Shown: positions 8,780 to 18,500 of the stretch, in pieces | How positions within the stretch are numbered: position 1 is the first letter of the stretch | Layout: each line of letters starts with the position of its first letter | Assembly (NCBI GenBank): GCA_036897485.1 | Contig: JAYMTF010001590.1 | Location: 1 to 22,367, forward strand | DNA from: Pelargonium nanum | Taxonomy: Eukaryota; Streptophyta; Magnoliopsida; Geraniales; Geraniaceae | Length of the DNA stretch: 22,367 nt | Reading direction: 5' to 3' | The notes under the pieces: model-generated | Databases searched by the model: none | Told to the model about the DNA's origin: nothing | Seen by the model: only the letters and a program-made list of their open reading frames with translations | Translations under genes and position numbers: made by a program

Positions 8780-10659
8780 TATATGGAAGTACTAATCTGT
8801 TTCAGCTAGCTTATTTTGTTTCATCCTGATGAAATGTGAATTTAAAGAGTTGGATAATTTTATTTATTTATAAATTTCAATATTGTTAATGTATCGGTAC
8901 TAGCTTTTCAATAATCCAAAATTCCAAATCTTGTTTATGCACATGTATTTAATATTTTAATGTACTTATTTTTCAAAATCATTTACTCATTTGGTGAGAG
9001 AAATATAAAAATTTCAAGAAAGAATTGTTGTATCCAAAATATAGATATATCATCAAATGACATAAACATAAAACTTACCTTTTTATACTGATCAAGGCAG
9101 ATTTCTGTGATATGATCAATATTGCTACATAAACTGATAAAACAAAAGGATGAGCATGTGTACAAACGTTATTGGAAAAAAATATTATGTCCGAATATTT
9201 TTTAATATATGTTTAAAGAATGTGGAAAAAAAGTATATTAAACAAATTTCAACAAATAATTTTGGGTGCACTATTATTATGAATTTTTTTTGGAAATCCA
9301 AACAACAAATACCAAACCTAAATACATTTTTATTATGTCCATAATTAATATGAAAACCCAAAAAAATTGCAATAATTACTTAGGTTGTATTTATATGTTA
9401 TCACATAACTAATGCTACAAGATAGTGATTACCAATGAAAGGTGTAAAGTTGTAGCCAGGATAAGTAGCTTTTTGGGAATCTATAGGTTTGAGAATAATT
9501 TAAACTGTGAGAATAGTTAATTAAAGCAATGGATTATGATTAAACCCCACCTCTTAATATCATTAGCCAAACCCTACAAATATATTGGAGAACTTTCAGT
9601 TTGGAATATTAATGTTTTCCACTTTATGATAGTTTGATAAGGGGGTGACTCTGCATGCAACTACAGAGAGAGACACCTACCAAATGAATCAATACAATTG
9701 GAAAGAAAACACAATGTCAAAATCATGACACAACTACCTACTTGCTTTATCAATTATTAATACAAATTTTTTATAGATAGAGAGCAAATAGTTTCAACAA
9801 AAAAGTTGTTGGCGGAAACTCATTCAAAACAAAGATGACAATTAGTTCGAACTTGACAAGAATTCGATGTTTTTGAGTCGAACAAGACACGATGGGATGA
9901 GGTTGGAACAAGAAAATGTTGCCCCGTTGGAGGAAATGATGGGAATCGGACACTACAAACCATCCCATCCTGATTTTTTTTTATAGATTTTATATATCAA
10001 ATAATGGGAATTAAGACATGTTCATGGCAAAGTCTTATATCATAAAATCCGCTACGTCGTTGTCTCTAATTCAAGACACATACGAAATAGATCTATATTG
10101 GTGCTTTACGCTTACAAATTCATTGAAACAATGTGTATAATTGTTAAATTATAATGTGGTGTTTTCTGACTGATTTAGCTGAATTCTTAACCCATAACCG
10201 AAATTCAAATATTTAAAATTTAATTGAATCAATCTCTAATGAATCACCACTTTAGAGGCTAAGCTCATCAATTAAACCACACCTAGTTAAATTATATATA
10301 TAAATGTTTATCATGCATTACACACAATTGAGTGCACTATATATACATGTATCTATGTGTATGAATGTGACTGCTTGAAGTTGGATCCACAAGGAGCATA
10401 TTTGAGCTTACTTTCAACCTGTAATGACATTAACTCAAAGTTTAATCAATTATAAACTAACTCAAGTATAAAGAAAAACTACCCTCTAATATTCCTCAAT
10501 GACCATAGGGCCTCTAATTATTGATGACAAATCAAAAAAGTACTTGTATTTTTCATAAGAAAAGGAAAGTAAAAAAGAAGTATGTATCACACTATATGCA
10601 ACACAATTAAGGAAGCAACATAGAAAGGAAGAGAGTCACATCATGTGGTTTTAATTTGT

Positions 10660-10675
10660 TAGCTAGCTAGCTAGC
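10660..10675. repeat. (TAGC)4 microsatellite
   Basis: Four perfect TAGC units occur. It is self-complementary as a tetranucleotide tract and lies about 940 bp upstream of the MIR167 TATA box. Confidence 0.95.
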
Positions 10676-10819
10676 CTCAGTTGAGAGATGCTAATATGCT
10701 ACACTTTCCTTTCTGCTATAAGGGTTGTTCCATGCAAATGGTCCCCCTTTTACTTCTACTGTGTTTGCACTTCTTTTTTGGTTCATACATGATGCTTACA
10801 AAAGATGTAGAAGTTGCTC

Positions 10820-10840
10820 ATATATATATATACACACACA
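10820..10840. repeat. Compound (TA)n(CA)n microsatellite
   Basis: An alternating A/T tract passes directly into five CA units. It is an ordinary plant microsatellite. Confidence 0.9.
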
Positions 10841-10991
10841 ATACCTTATCTTTCATGTAGAACAGTTCATATTTAATTCTATGAATAATATTAGCTACTT
10901 ATCATTTTTTTATTGATTTGATTGAGTTTCAACTCAAATATTTTTTTTCCAATAATTTAATTAAAAAATAATTCATTTAATTGGAGCATTG

Positions 10992-11355
10992 ATTTGTATG
11001 GTAATATGTGAGACTCAATTAATGGTAATCTGTGAGACATAACATTGATCAGTTTAGTGATTTGTTTGACCAGTTCTGTGATTTGTGAGACTGTTACAAT
11101 TTTAATTTAATTTAGGAAAAAATCTTTTATATATAATGCACAACTCTTTGATCTGTATGGTAATCTGTTAGACATAACATTGACCAAATCTGTAATTTGT
11201 GAGACTGTTATAATATTAATTTAACTTATGAAAAAATCTTTTATGTATAATGCATAATCCTTTGACTTTATGGTTTGTATGGTAATCTGTGAGACATGAC
11301 ATTAACTTGAAGTTCTGTCATTTGTTTGACCAGTTCTGTGATTTGTGAGACTGTA
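10992..11355 (+). repeat. Degenerate three-copy tandem repeat upstream of MIR167
   Basis: Three units begin near 10992, 11153 and 11274. Each carries the order GTATGGTAAT, TGTGAGACAT (TGTTAGACAT in the second), an ACATTGA or ACATTAA block, a TTTGACCAG or TTGACCA block, then GATTTGTGAGACTGT (AATTTGTGAGACTGT in the second). The first two also share AAAAAATCTTTTAT and TATAATGCA. GAGACA, the canonical auxin-response core in reverse, occurs at 11034-11039 and 11291-11296; related GAGACT occurs in several units, and W-box cores (TTGAC) recur. Lying 250-600 bp upstream of the MIR167 TATA box, it may be part of its promoter. That role is inference. Confidence 0.8.
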
Positions 11356-11599
11356 CAACTGTTGAAGTTGTCTTACTGTCAACCATTACAACTTGTGCCA
11401 CCTCTCCTGGTAGATGTCATTTATTTTGTTTATTAATCTCTCTTTATCATTAATAAATTAATCTCATATTAATTTTCATAACTACATCAAATTAATTACT
11501 AGTCAGTAGCAACAGTCCTTATGAAAAGAATAACCTCCAAAATTTAAAATTATATGTTATCTTCTTGCTCTTGCATTGTCCTCCTTACTCCTCGCCCTC

Positions 11600-11608
11600 T
11601 ATTTATAT
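11600..11608 (+). promoter_or_regulatory. Probable TATA box of MIR167
   Basis: TATTTATAT lies in a pyrimidine-rich context, followed by CT-rich sequence and a likely start around 11632-11641 (TTATCTCTCA). The hairpin begins about 200 bases after that, a usual distance for plant MIR genes. It is the best TATA candidate in the interval but is not proven. Confidence 0.55.
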
Positions 11609-11631
11609 CCTCTCCTCTCCCACTCTCAACA

Positions 11632-11813
11632 TTATCTCTCAAACAGAAAAACTCTACAAACACACAGCAAAATCTTGAATTCTCTACACACTCTCTTTTT
11701 CTCTTCTTCTCCATCTTATCTCTTAGAGATAAACACTACAATCCTCTACAAACACACGCCAAAATCTAGAATTCTCTACACACTCTTCTTTTTTCTTTTC
11801 TTCCATCCTATCT
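11632..11813 (+). repeat. Tandem duplication in the MIR167 leader
   Basis: A 70-base block at 11652-11721 recurs at 11744-11813. Both start CTCTACAAACACAC, continue with CAAAATCT, GAATTCTCTACACACTCT and a TTCTT-rich tract, and end with CCATCTTATCT or CCATCCTATCT. The spacing is 92 bases. The similarity extends upstream to TTATCTCT at 11632 and 11716. The whole leader is CU-rich and contains no ATG until 11834. Confidence 0.9.
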
Positions 11814-11856
11814 GCAACTCTATATATCACCATATGTTATCGTGACCACTACCAGT

Positions 11857-11877
11857 TGAAGCTGCCAGCATGATCTA
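11857..11877 (+). ncRNA. miR167: Mature miR167 guide strand
   Basis: 21 nt with a 5' U, the AGO1-preferred start, and identical as far as recalled to miR167a/b. The end form GATCTA, not GATCTGG, separates it from the miR167d-type variant. Confidence 0.96.
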
Positions 11878-11905
11878 AACTTCCCTCCATGTCGAGGAAA
11901 GATCA

Positions 11906-11925
11906 GATCATGTGGCAACTTCACC
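11906..11925 (+). ncRNA. miR167*: miR167 star strand
   Basis: Positions were deduced from pairing with guide bases 1-19 plus a 2-nt 3' overhang (CC). The duplex has one bulge and one mismatch, within plant microRNA criteria. Confidence 0.85.
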
Positions 11926-11994
11926 TGTTGATGGGGTTCACGATCGAAAACTCCACCAAGTTTCGCATCATATATATACACACTTGCATGTAAC

Positions 11995-13716
11995 ATTATT
12001 TTTCTTTTTGTTGTTGTTTTAATATATAGCAAAGTGTTTACGGACCAACTACGCAAGCTGTTCAAGATTGTTTTCTCACCGGCCAGGCGGCCTTAAGGGC
12101 ATGCTCCTACAACGGCCTGTTGCATTCAACAAATTGTTCGTCGGGAGTATTGTCTCAAATTTCGAACTTGAATACTCATAAAAAAAAGAGCAAACCATCT
12201 TGACCGACCATTAAACTTCTCGTGCATGTAACATTTAAACTATATATATAAGTCTAGAAGTTATTAATTAGCCTAGTAAATAGTACATCTATTGTAGGAA
12301 GAAAAATTAGTTTTCTTTCACAACAAATTATATAAAAATAAAAATGCATGATAGAAGCATGAGATTCTTGAGCCATGCAACAGAAGAAAACATGGTGAAG
12401 CAGATCCCCATCCATTATACTTTTCTTGTGTTTGTGTCTTACATTTAATTATATATATATATATAATATGTATGTATATGTAGAGCTAGTCCATAGGAGG
12501 GAGGTGAGGAATCTAAACATGTTTACTGTTAGGGTTTAGAGTGACAAAAATTCTGCTGTCCAAATCTGTTTGGTTCTTTTGAGGGATCCCATCTTATCTC
12601 TAGCTCTCTTGCAATACAGTCTTTTTCTCAATATATATTATTGTTATTGATATCACAATTCTTATTGGTTCTGCATCTCAATTATATAGTTGTCTATTTA
12701 GTACTTTGGTATTAGAAAAAAAGTATTGATTCAATTCTACAAATGTTTGTATAATTAAAAGGGAAAAGCAAAAAAGAAAAAGCACTTGAATCTTTGTGGC
12801 ATGCATAAATATTATAAGGTTCTTTTTCTTTAACTTTTGATTTATTCTAAAGTATATGATTAATGCAGGTTAATTAATTAATCCATATTGTAGTTTATTT
12901 TTGAAATATTGGGATAAGTTTGTTTATTCATAGGAACTATAAATTCATAGTGGCTATCAACCCAACATTATCTCAAGTTATTACGTGTACTGTTAGATGA
13001 GATTCAAATGAATAATTTTCCTCCTTTTCTCAATTTCTTGTATATATTATGTATCTTGCTTTTACCATCCCTCTTTAACACATGTAATAGGAAATAATAA
13101 CATTAAAAATTGAGATTAACATGAAACACTCGCTCAAATTTATTTTCTTTGTGTTTTGACTGAAACTTAATTTTGATCACGATAGTGAAATCAAATAGTA
13201 CAAGAGGTGCGCATTGGTATGAGATTGGACTGTACGTAGACATAACTGAAAAGGAGAATTTTTAAAGATCTAACCGATCTATTTTGTTCCATGATCAGAA
13301 AAAATATAACATAAGATACAAAATTCTAATTGGAGTGAATTAGGCAAATAGTTAAGATCGAAGTGTATTATACTGAAAGTAGTATAAAAATCTAATCGAA
13401 ACCAAACTGAACCTAAAACGAATTGAATCAAACCAAAGCAGATGACCATATTGAGGAATGGACCAAACATTTTTCGGGTTAGTGTTAACGATTATAGATC
13501 TGAACATGTTTTACATCTAAAACTCAATCATATTAATATTTGGATAATATTTATTTTACAAAAATAGGGATCATATCAGATAAATCTGCACAAATTCACA
13601 CATTTTATACTAAAATTTTGAATTTATCTAGTCCAAACCGCTTTTGAATCGAGTACAAATTCTCAATGTGAATTCAAACAATTGTGATTTAAATCTAACT
13701 CAAAATCTGTATTGCC
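11995..13716. other. Downstream of MIR167, intergenic
   Basis: The first part presumably holds the 3' portion of the primary MIR167 transcript. No second microRNA hairpin was recognised. A GC-richer patch at about 12076-12120 (CCGGCCAGGCGGCC) is unexplained. A (TA)8 tract lies at 12450-12465. The 63-codon frame on the - strand at 13279-13470 has no protein character. Confidence 0.5.
12450..12465. repeat. (TA)8 microsatellite
   Basis: A perfect TA dinucleotide tract lies in A+T-rich sequence downstream of MIR167. Confidence 0.9.
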
Positions 13717-13726
13717 ACAATTAGTT

Positions 13727-13938
13727 TTTTTTTTTGATACAGAAAGGTACCGAATTTTCAACAAGGAATCAATAGTGTTCCGAAAAGAGACAAAGCCTCT
13801 TAACCCTAGCCTAGGGCTTTTGGCACCTTAGGGCACCAAAGTGGTCTCTTACACCACCACCAAGGATGTGTTGAGTGGGGATCGATCCTGAGAGCTCATC
13901 CCACTCACATAGTTAGAATAACCAACTGCGCCACCTTT
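13727..13938 (-). mobile_element. tRNA-derived SINE, about 210 bp
   Basis: On the - strand the element starts near AAAGGTGGCGCAGTTGG, which contains a perfect polymerase III A box (TGGCGCAGTTGG, + strand 13922-13933). A B-box-like GGATCGATCC follows about 34 bases later (13879-13888). A non-tRNA body comes next, ending in TTTCTGTATC and an A tail (T run at 13725-13735 on the + strand). An 8-bp duplication AATTAGTT flanks it (13719-13726 and 13939-13946). The tRNA-like head, unrelated body, A tail and target duplication together define a plant SINE. The family was not identified. The intact duplication suggests a moderately recent insertion. Confidence 0.82.
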
Positions 13939-13946
13939 AATTAGTT

Positions 13947-14858
13947 ATGAATACGGATGATCTTATTACGTTAGAGAGAGATTTGAGGACACATTGACAC
14001 CTCCTCAATCCTGTTGGGAAGCTTTAAGTGGTACTAGAATCCACAATGTTCCCTTTTCATTTTATTGTGAAATTGTGATGACACACACTCTCCAATCACC
14101 AAGAACCCACCAAACGAAACAAAAAGACCTAACTGTATGCACTGTACACTGAGGATTTGATTCTTTACTCACATGATGTGATCTGATATGATTTTCTCAT
14201 GCTTATTTTCTGGAATCTTTGTATGTAATCTTCTGGATTCATCTTATTCGCATACTATATATACACATATTCTTTTGTCACCATAAGTATAACATGTGGA
14301 AGTAAATTGGCCACAGAAAGAGTACATTTTAATTGCTAGTATATTATTATGTTTAATGATAATTAATCAAGTTTCGATTTAATTGAGTTTGAACATTGTT
14401 TTCGACTTTAATGGAACTCAAATATCTCTTTACTTTGAATGTCATAAAATTATCATTAAAGTTTTTCTAAGAGAAATGAAGCACTAGCATCTCTTTTTTG
14501 GTAGCGTATTAGTGCATGTAACCGCCTTACATGTTAAATACATATAAGATACGTGTCAGACTATAATAAATGGAAAGTGAGTTTCATCTTTTTTTTCTGG
14601 ACAATTTTGATTTTCAGAGGTGGTGGGTAGTGTGTCCTATATTGCGTTAGCTGTAATGAACTCTATTGTTTAATTTCAGCTTTGCATATATTAACATATA
14701 TGATGGCTGCATATATGATTCATTTCCCTTTTTTTCTCCAAAAAAAAAAAATTACATGGTCAATTGTCAAATGAAGCACTTATATGGTGGGTCCTCTTAA
14801 TTAGCCACATCAGCAGGTAGGATTTTCCAGCAAGAATAAAAATTAATTAAATAATCAA
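13947..14858. other. Intergenic, no gene seen
   Basis: A+T-rich sequence without open frames or recognisable RNA genes. A few moderately GC-rich patches (around 14080-14150) show no codon structure. Confidence 0.5.
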
Positions 14859-14978
14859 CTCCTTCCCTGTTTCTCTCTGTCCCTGGTTTGGGATTGCAAT
14901 GCTTGATCTGGGCTTTTGCACCCAACAAGAAGACCATAGCTCAAGTGATTGAGAGAGACCAAAGTGTTTATTGTAAGT
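14859..14978 (+). other. Transcript-leader-like segment with splice donor
   Basis: A CT-rich tract (CTCCTTCCCTGTTTCTCTCT, from 14859) is followed by moderately GC-rich sequence. A 17-residue open frame runs from 14899 to 14952 (MLDLGFCTQQEDHSSSD), and a good 5' splice site, ATTGTAAGT, places its GT at 14973 ahead of T-rich intron-like sequence. This resembles a 5' untranslated exon. No coding continuation is seen before the pump gene, which is on the opposite strand. It could be a non-coding transcript running towards the 3' end of the pump gene, or the first exon of a lost gene. Confidence 0.3.
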
Positions 14979-15541
14979 TCTTTCTTCTTTTTAAAGCTCT
15001 CAACTTTTGATTTTGTTAAAATTTCCAGTTATATTGTTGATTGCTCTCTAATTTCCAATACATATTCTGTGAAAACTACAGTTTAGTGAATGAAAAATGA
15101 TGCTACATTTGATGGATCTTTTTCTTTCCAATGCATAAACAAACCCAAATGCAAAAGCTTGTACCTTTGGATTGGGTGTTCAATGGAATTGAGAAATTGT
15201 TTGGTGCCCAATTTGAAAAAATGGGAAAGTTTTGTTCTTTATATTAGGGTTTGTGTCAAAGCTCATTGTCATTGTGTTCATTGGTTTTTTATATTTTACT
15301 TAGATTTAATCTTGTGACTTGTGTTTTGAGATTATCATACCCATAATATATAGTTTAATAGTTACTCTTCATGGTTCTTGATTTTTTTGAAGTATGGTTG
15401 CTTGGATTCATGATAATATGTAAACAAGTCATTTTTGCTAACAAATTGTATATAATAAATCAATAGGAGGAAAAGAAAAAAGAATAGAAACAAATGGTTT
15501 TACAAAAGAATTCTCTAAAAAGAAGAAAAAAAAAACAGATG

Positions 15542-18500
15542 CTAAGTTGCTCCATGCCTAGAGGACGAGCGATTCCTTTTGTAGATAGTGATCTTTTTGA
15601 ACACGAGGCTCGACTTCTTGAGATAAGTCACTAGTGGTGTATCCGGAACGGGTATGTACTTCACGACCCAACCAATAGGCCACGATATAGCTGCCGTTAC
15701 AATACAACCCAACCATTGCCACCAATTCAGCCTCTCAGTATCGGCAAACTTTTTCAAAAACTCCACCATTATGACCTGAAGAACAATGGTTATCGCCACA
15801 ATTCCAATGAACAACCGGTTCTTAAGAACACCTTTGAACACATTCTTCTTCTCCATCTTCCTTGCGTTGAACTCGTTGAAAACTTGGCAAAGCACGAAAG
15901 TATTGAATATGAGCGTGTCCTTTACCTCCTTAGTCACATTGAAAATAGACTGTCCCTTGAATTGTAAGGTCAATAGGATAGCGATTTGGTATAGAGCTTG
16001 AGCTAAAAGGTTCCTCCACATGATATTTGTTATAAGTGGCTCAGTGCGACCCACCGGTTTTCTATGCATTAGCTCATCTGTAGGCCTTTCTGTGGCAAGT
16101 GCCAATGCGCCGAGTGTATCCATTATGAGATTTACCCATAAAAGCTGAACGGCTGTTAAGGGTACGTCGCCAGCGGAAACCGCTGCTATGAAGTTGATCA
16201 CTAGAGCTGCGACGTTTACTGTGAGTTGAAATTGAATAAACTTCTGAATGTTGTTATAAACGCACCTTCCCCACCTCAAAACCGTGGCAACGGAAGTGAA
16301 GTTATCGTCCAAAATCACGATATCTGAGCTCTCTTTGGCCACCTCAGTGCCTTGGATGCCCATTGAAAGCCCTATATCGGCTTCTCTCAGCGCTGGAGCA
16401 TCATTTGTTCCGTCTCCAGTCACTGCCACGACATGGCCTTTCTGTTTCAAGCACTGCACCATCAAAAGCTTGTCGAATGGGGAAGATCTTGCCATCACGC
16501 GAATCGTGTCAACCTTTTGCATTCTTTCTTCGTCGGTATAGTTTCGAAACTCAACTCCTTCTACTACTTCTCCGTTGTTTATGTGATAATTAGGCTCGAG
16601 TATTCCACATTCAGCAGCTATTGCTTTTGCCGTGAAAACATTGTCTCCTGTGATCATCTTGATGCTCACTCCGGCAGATTTGCATATCTCCACTGCTTTC
16701 TTGACCCCTGGCCTGCACGGATCCTTGAGACCTACTATCCCGAGGAGGGTCAAGCCGTCTTCTTTTAGATCTCCTTCTGAAATTTGCTTATGTGCGAAGG
16801 CAATGCAGCGAAGGCTACTAGCTGCCATGCCTTGGATGATTTTCTCGAGTTTGCTCCTTTCATCTTCGTCGATTAACTTCACGCTCCCATCAGTCTCGTA
16901 GTAATTTGAACACATTGCGAGGATCATCTCAGCGGCTCCTTTCCAGTGCACATGCACGGTGCCATCAGCCTCCTTCCTGATCTCAACTCCGCTTCTTTTC
17001 TTCTCCGAGTTGAAGGTTTCAACATGGAGAATGGTATGACTAGTCTTCAACTTCTCGACGTCCATGTCTAATTTGAAAACAGCCCAAGAGAGAATCGCTT
17101 TCTCTGTTGGACTCCCGGAGAACTCATGAACTGACCCAGATGATGCAGATTTGTAGACTGTACCACTCGTGTTCAACCCGACTCCTTGATGAAACAGTTC
17201 AAGGACACTGGTTGAAACTACATTATAACCATCTTCCTGGATTGAGTCTTGGCCAATCCAAAACTTGGTCACTTTCATCTGATTTAGTGTCAACGTGCCT
17301 GTTTTGTCGGTACAGATGATTGTAGCTGATCCCATGGTCTCGCAAGCCGGAAGCTTCCGGACCATGGCCTGATCAGCCATCATTCTTTTCATAGAATAAG
17401 CTAATGTGAGCGTAACAGCCAGTGGCAAGCCTTCCGGGATTGCCACGACCACAATTGTGACCGCAGCAGCAACAATCCGGACCATTGCGTTCACTATATC
17501 ATCGCTTTTTGTTAGCCCACCAACGTACTCTCTGTTATTGTTCTCATCTTTCGTGTTTCCCGTGAAATAACGAATCATCAAGACTGATAAAACTAGAAAA
17601 GCAACCGTAAGACCAACCTTTCCAATAGACGACGTGAGCTTGTCAAGGCGAGCTTGTAATGGCGTCCGTTCAGTAGAGCCTTGGGAGATCGAGCTCATCA
17701 TTTCTCCCCAAGAAGTGCTCATTCCCACGGAAGTCACGAGCATTCGGCCAAATCCATCAGCAATTTTGGATCCCGAAAACAGAAACGGGTTGCTGGTGGA
17801 ATCAACTTCTAAATGGTCACTCTCTCCCGTCATGCTGGACTCATCCACCAGCAAAGAATGTCCATCCAAAAACAACCCGTCAGCCGGAACTTGATCTCCA
17901 ATCTTGAGAAACACGACATCTCCGACCACAATATCGAATATAGAAACTTCTTGCCTCCTCCCATCTCTCAACACTTCAACCTTAATGTTGCTGCTTATTT
18001 TCGACAACTTATGAAACTGAATCTCCTGTCTGAAATTGCTCGCTGCCGAGACCAACACCACGAGAAACACAGCTACGAAAATGCTCCCGCCCTCGTACCA
18101 TCCTTCTCCCGGACCATGCTCCTTTATCCCAAAACCAAGCGCCAGAGCAGCACAAACCAGCAATATCATAATCGTGGTGTCTTTAAACGCGTCCACCACA
18201 AAATAAAACAACCCTTTCGCCGGTTGCCTGTGGTAAGTGTTGGAACCGAACTTGCCACGCCGCAAGCTCACATCCTCCTCATCACCTCCGATTCCCGACT
18301 CAGGAGATGTCCCGAGCCCCGAGGCTACGCCAGTGACTCCTCCAAACTCTTCAAGACCCGTCATGTCTTTGTCTTTCACCATTTGCGTAAGCCTCGCTTG
18401 ATCAATGAAGGAGCGAGAAACAATCCCGCTAGCCTCAACATCAAGAATTGAGTAAGGAACACGGGTTTGCACCTTAGAGTGCAAACCCGTGTTTCTCTTG

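Larger units (their letters stand above)
8790..10990. other. Intergenic A+T-rich sequence, no gene seen
   Basis: Four short frames (8983-9165 -, 9150-9344 +, 9771-9968 -, 10725-10916 +) have no protein character. Simple repeats are the only clear items: TAGC repeated four times at 10660-10675, and a TA run followed by CA repeats at 10820-10840. The right part belongs to the distal upstream region of the MIR167 gene. Confidence 0.5.
11839..11944 (+). ncRNA. MIR167: MIR167 precursor hairpin (miR167a/b type)
   Basis: The 5' arm holds the complete 21-nt miR167 guide at 11857-11877 (begins TGAAGCTGCCAGC, ends GATCTA), identical to the miR167a/b form known across flowering plants. The 3' arm holds the star strand at 11906-11925 (begins GATCATGTGGC). 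It pairs along the guide with one bulged G and one C-A mismatch, giving the 2-nt 3' overhang expected of DCL1 products. A short upper stem (TTCCCTC with GAGGAA) closes the loop, and a lower stem pairs ATCGTGA (11839-11845) with TCACGAT (11938-11944). In the family, miR167 directs AGO1 cleavage of ARF6 and ARF8 transcripts in auxin signalling, controlling flower and root development; IAR3 is a further target in Arabidopsis. No target gene lies in this window. The transcription start and primary transcript end are inferred only. Confidence 0.96.

Noticed and set aside
9771-9990. MITE suggested by GATGACAATTAGTTCG and CCATCCCATCC ends
   Set aside because: No matching inverted ends or target duplication could be aligned.
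11889-11993. 34-residue frame running through the MIR167 hairpin as a micropeptide
   Set aside because: It overlaps the star strand and is not the first ATG of the transcript; it is most likely incidental.
17813-18451. Long + strand open frame of 212 codons
   Set aside because: It is a shadow of the Ca2+-ATPase gene in the antisense strand, as are the other + strand frames between 15716 and 18676.
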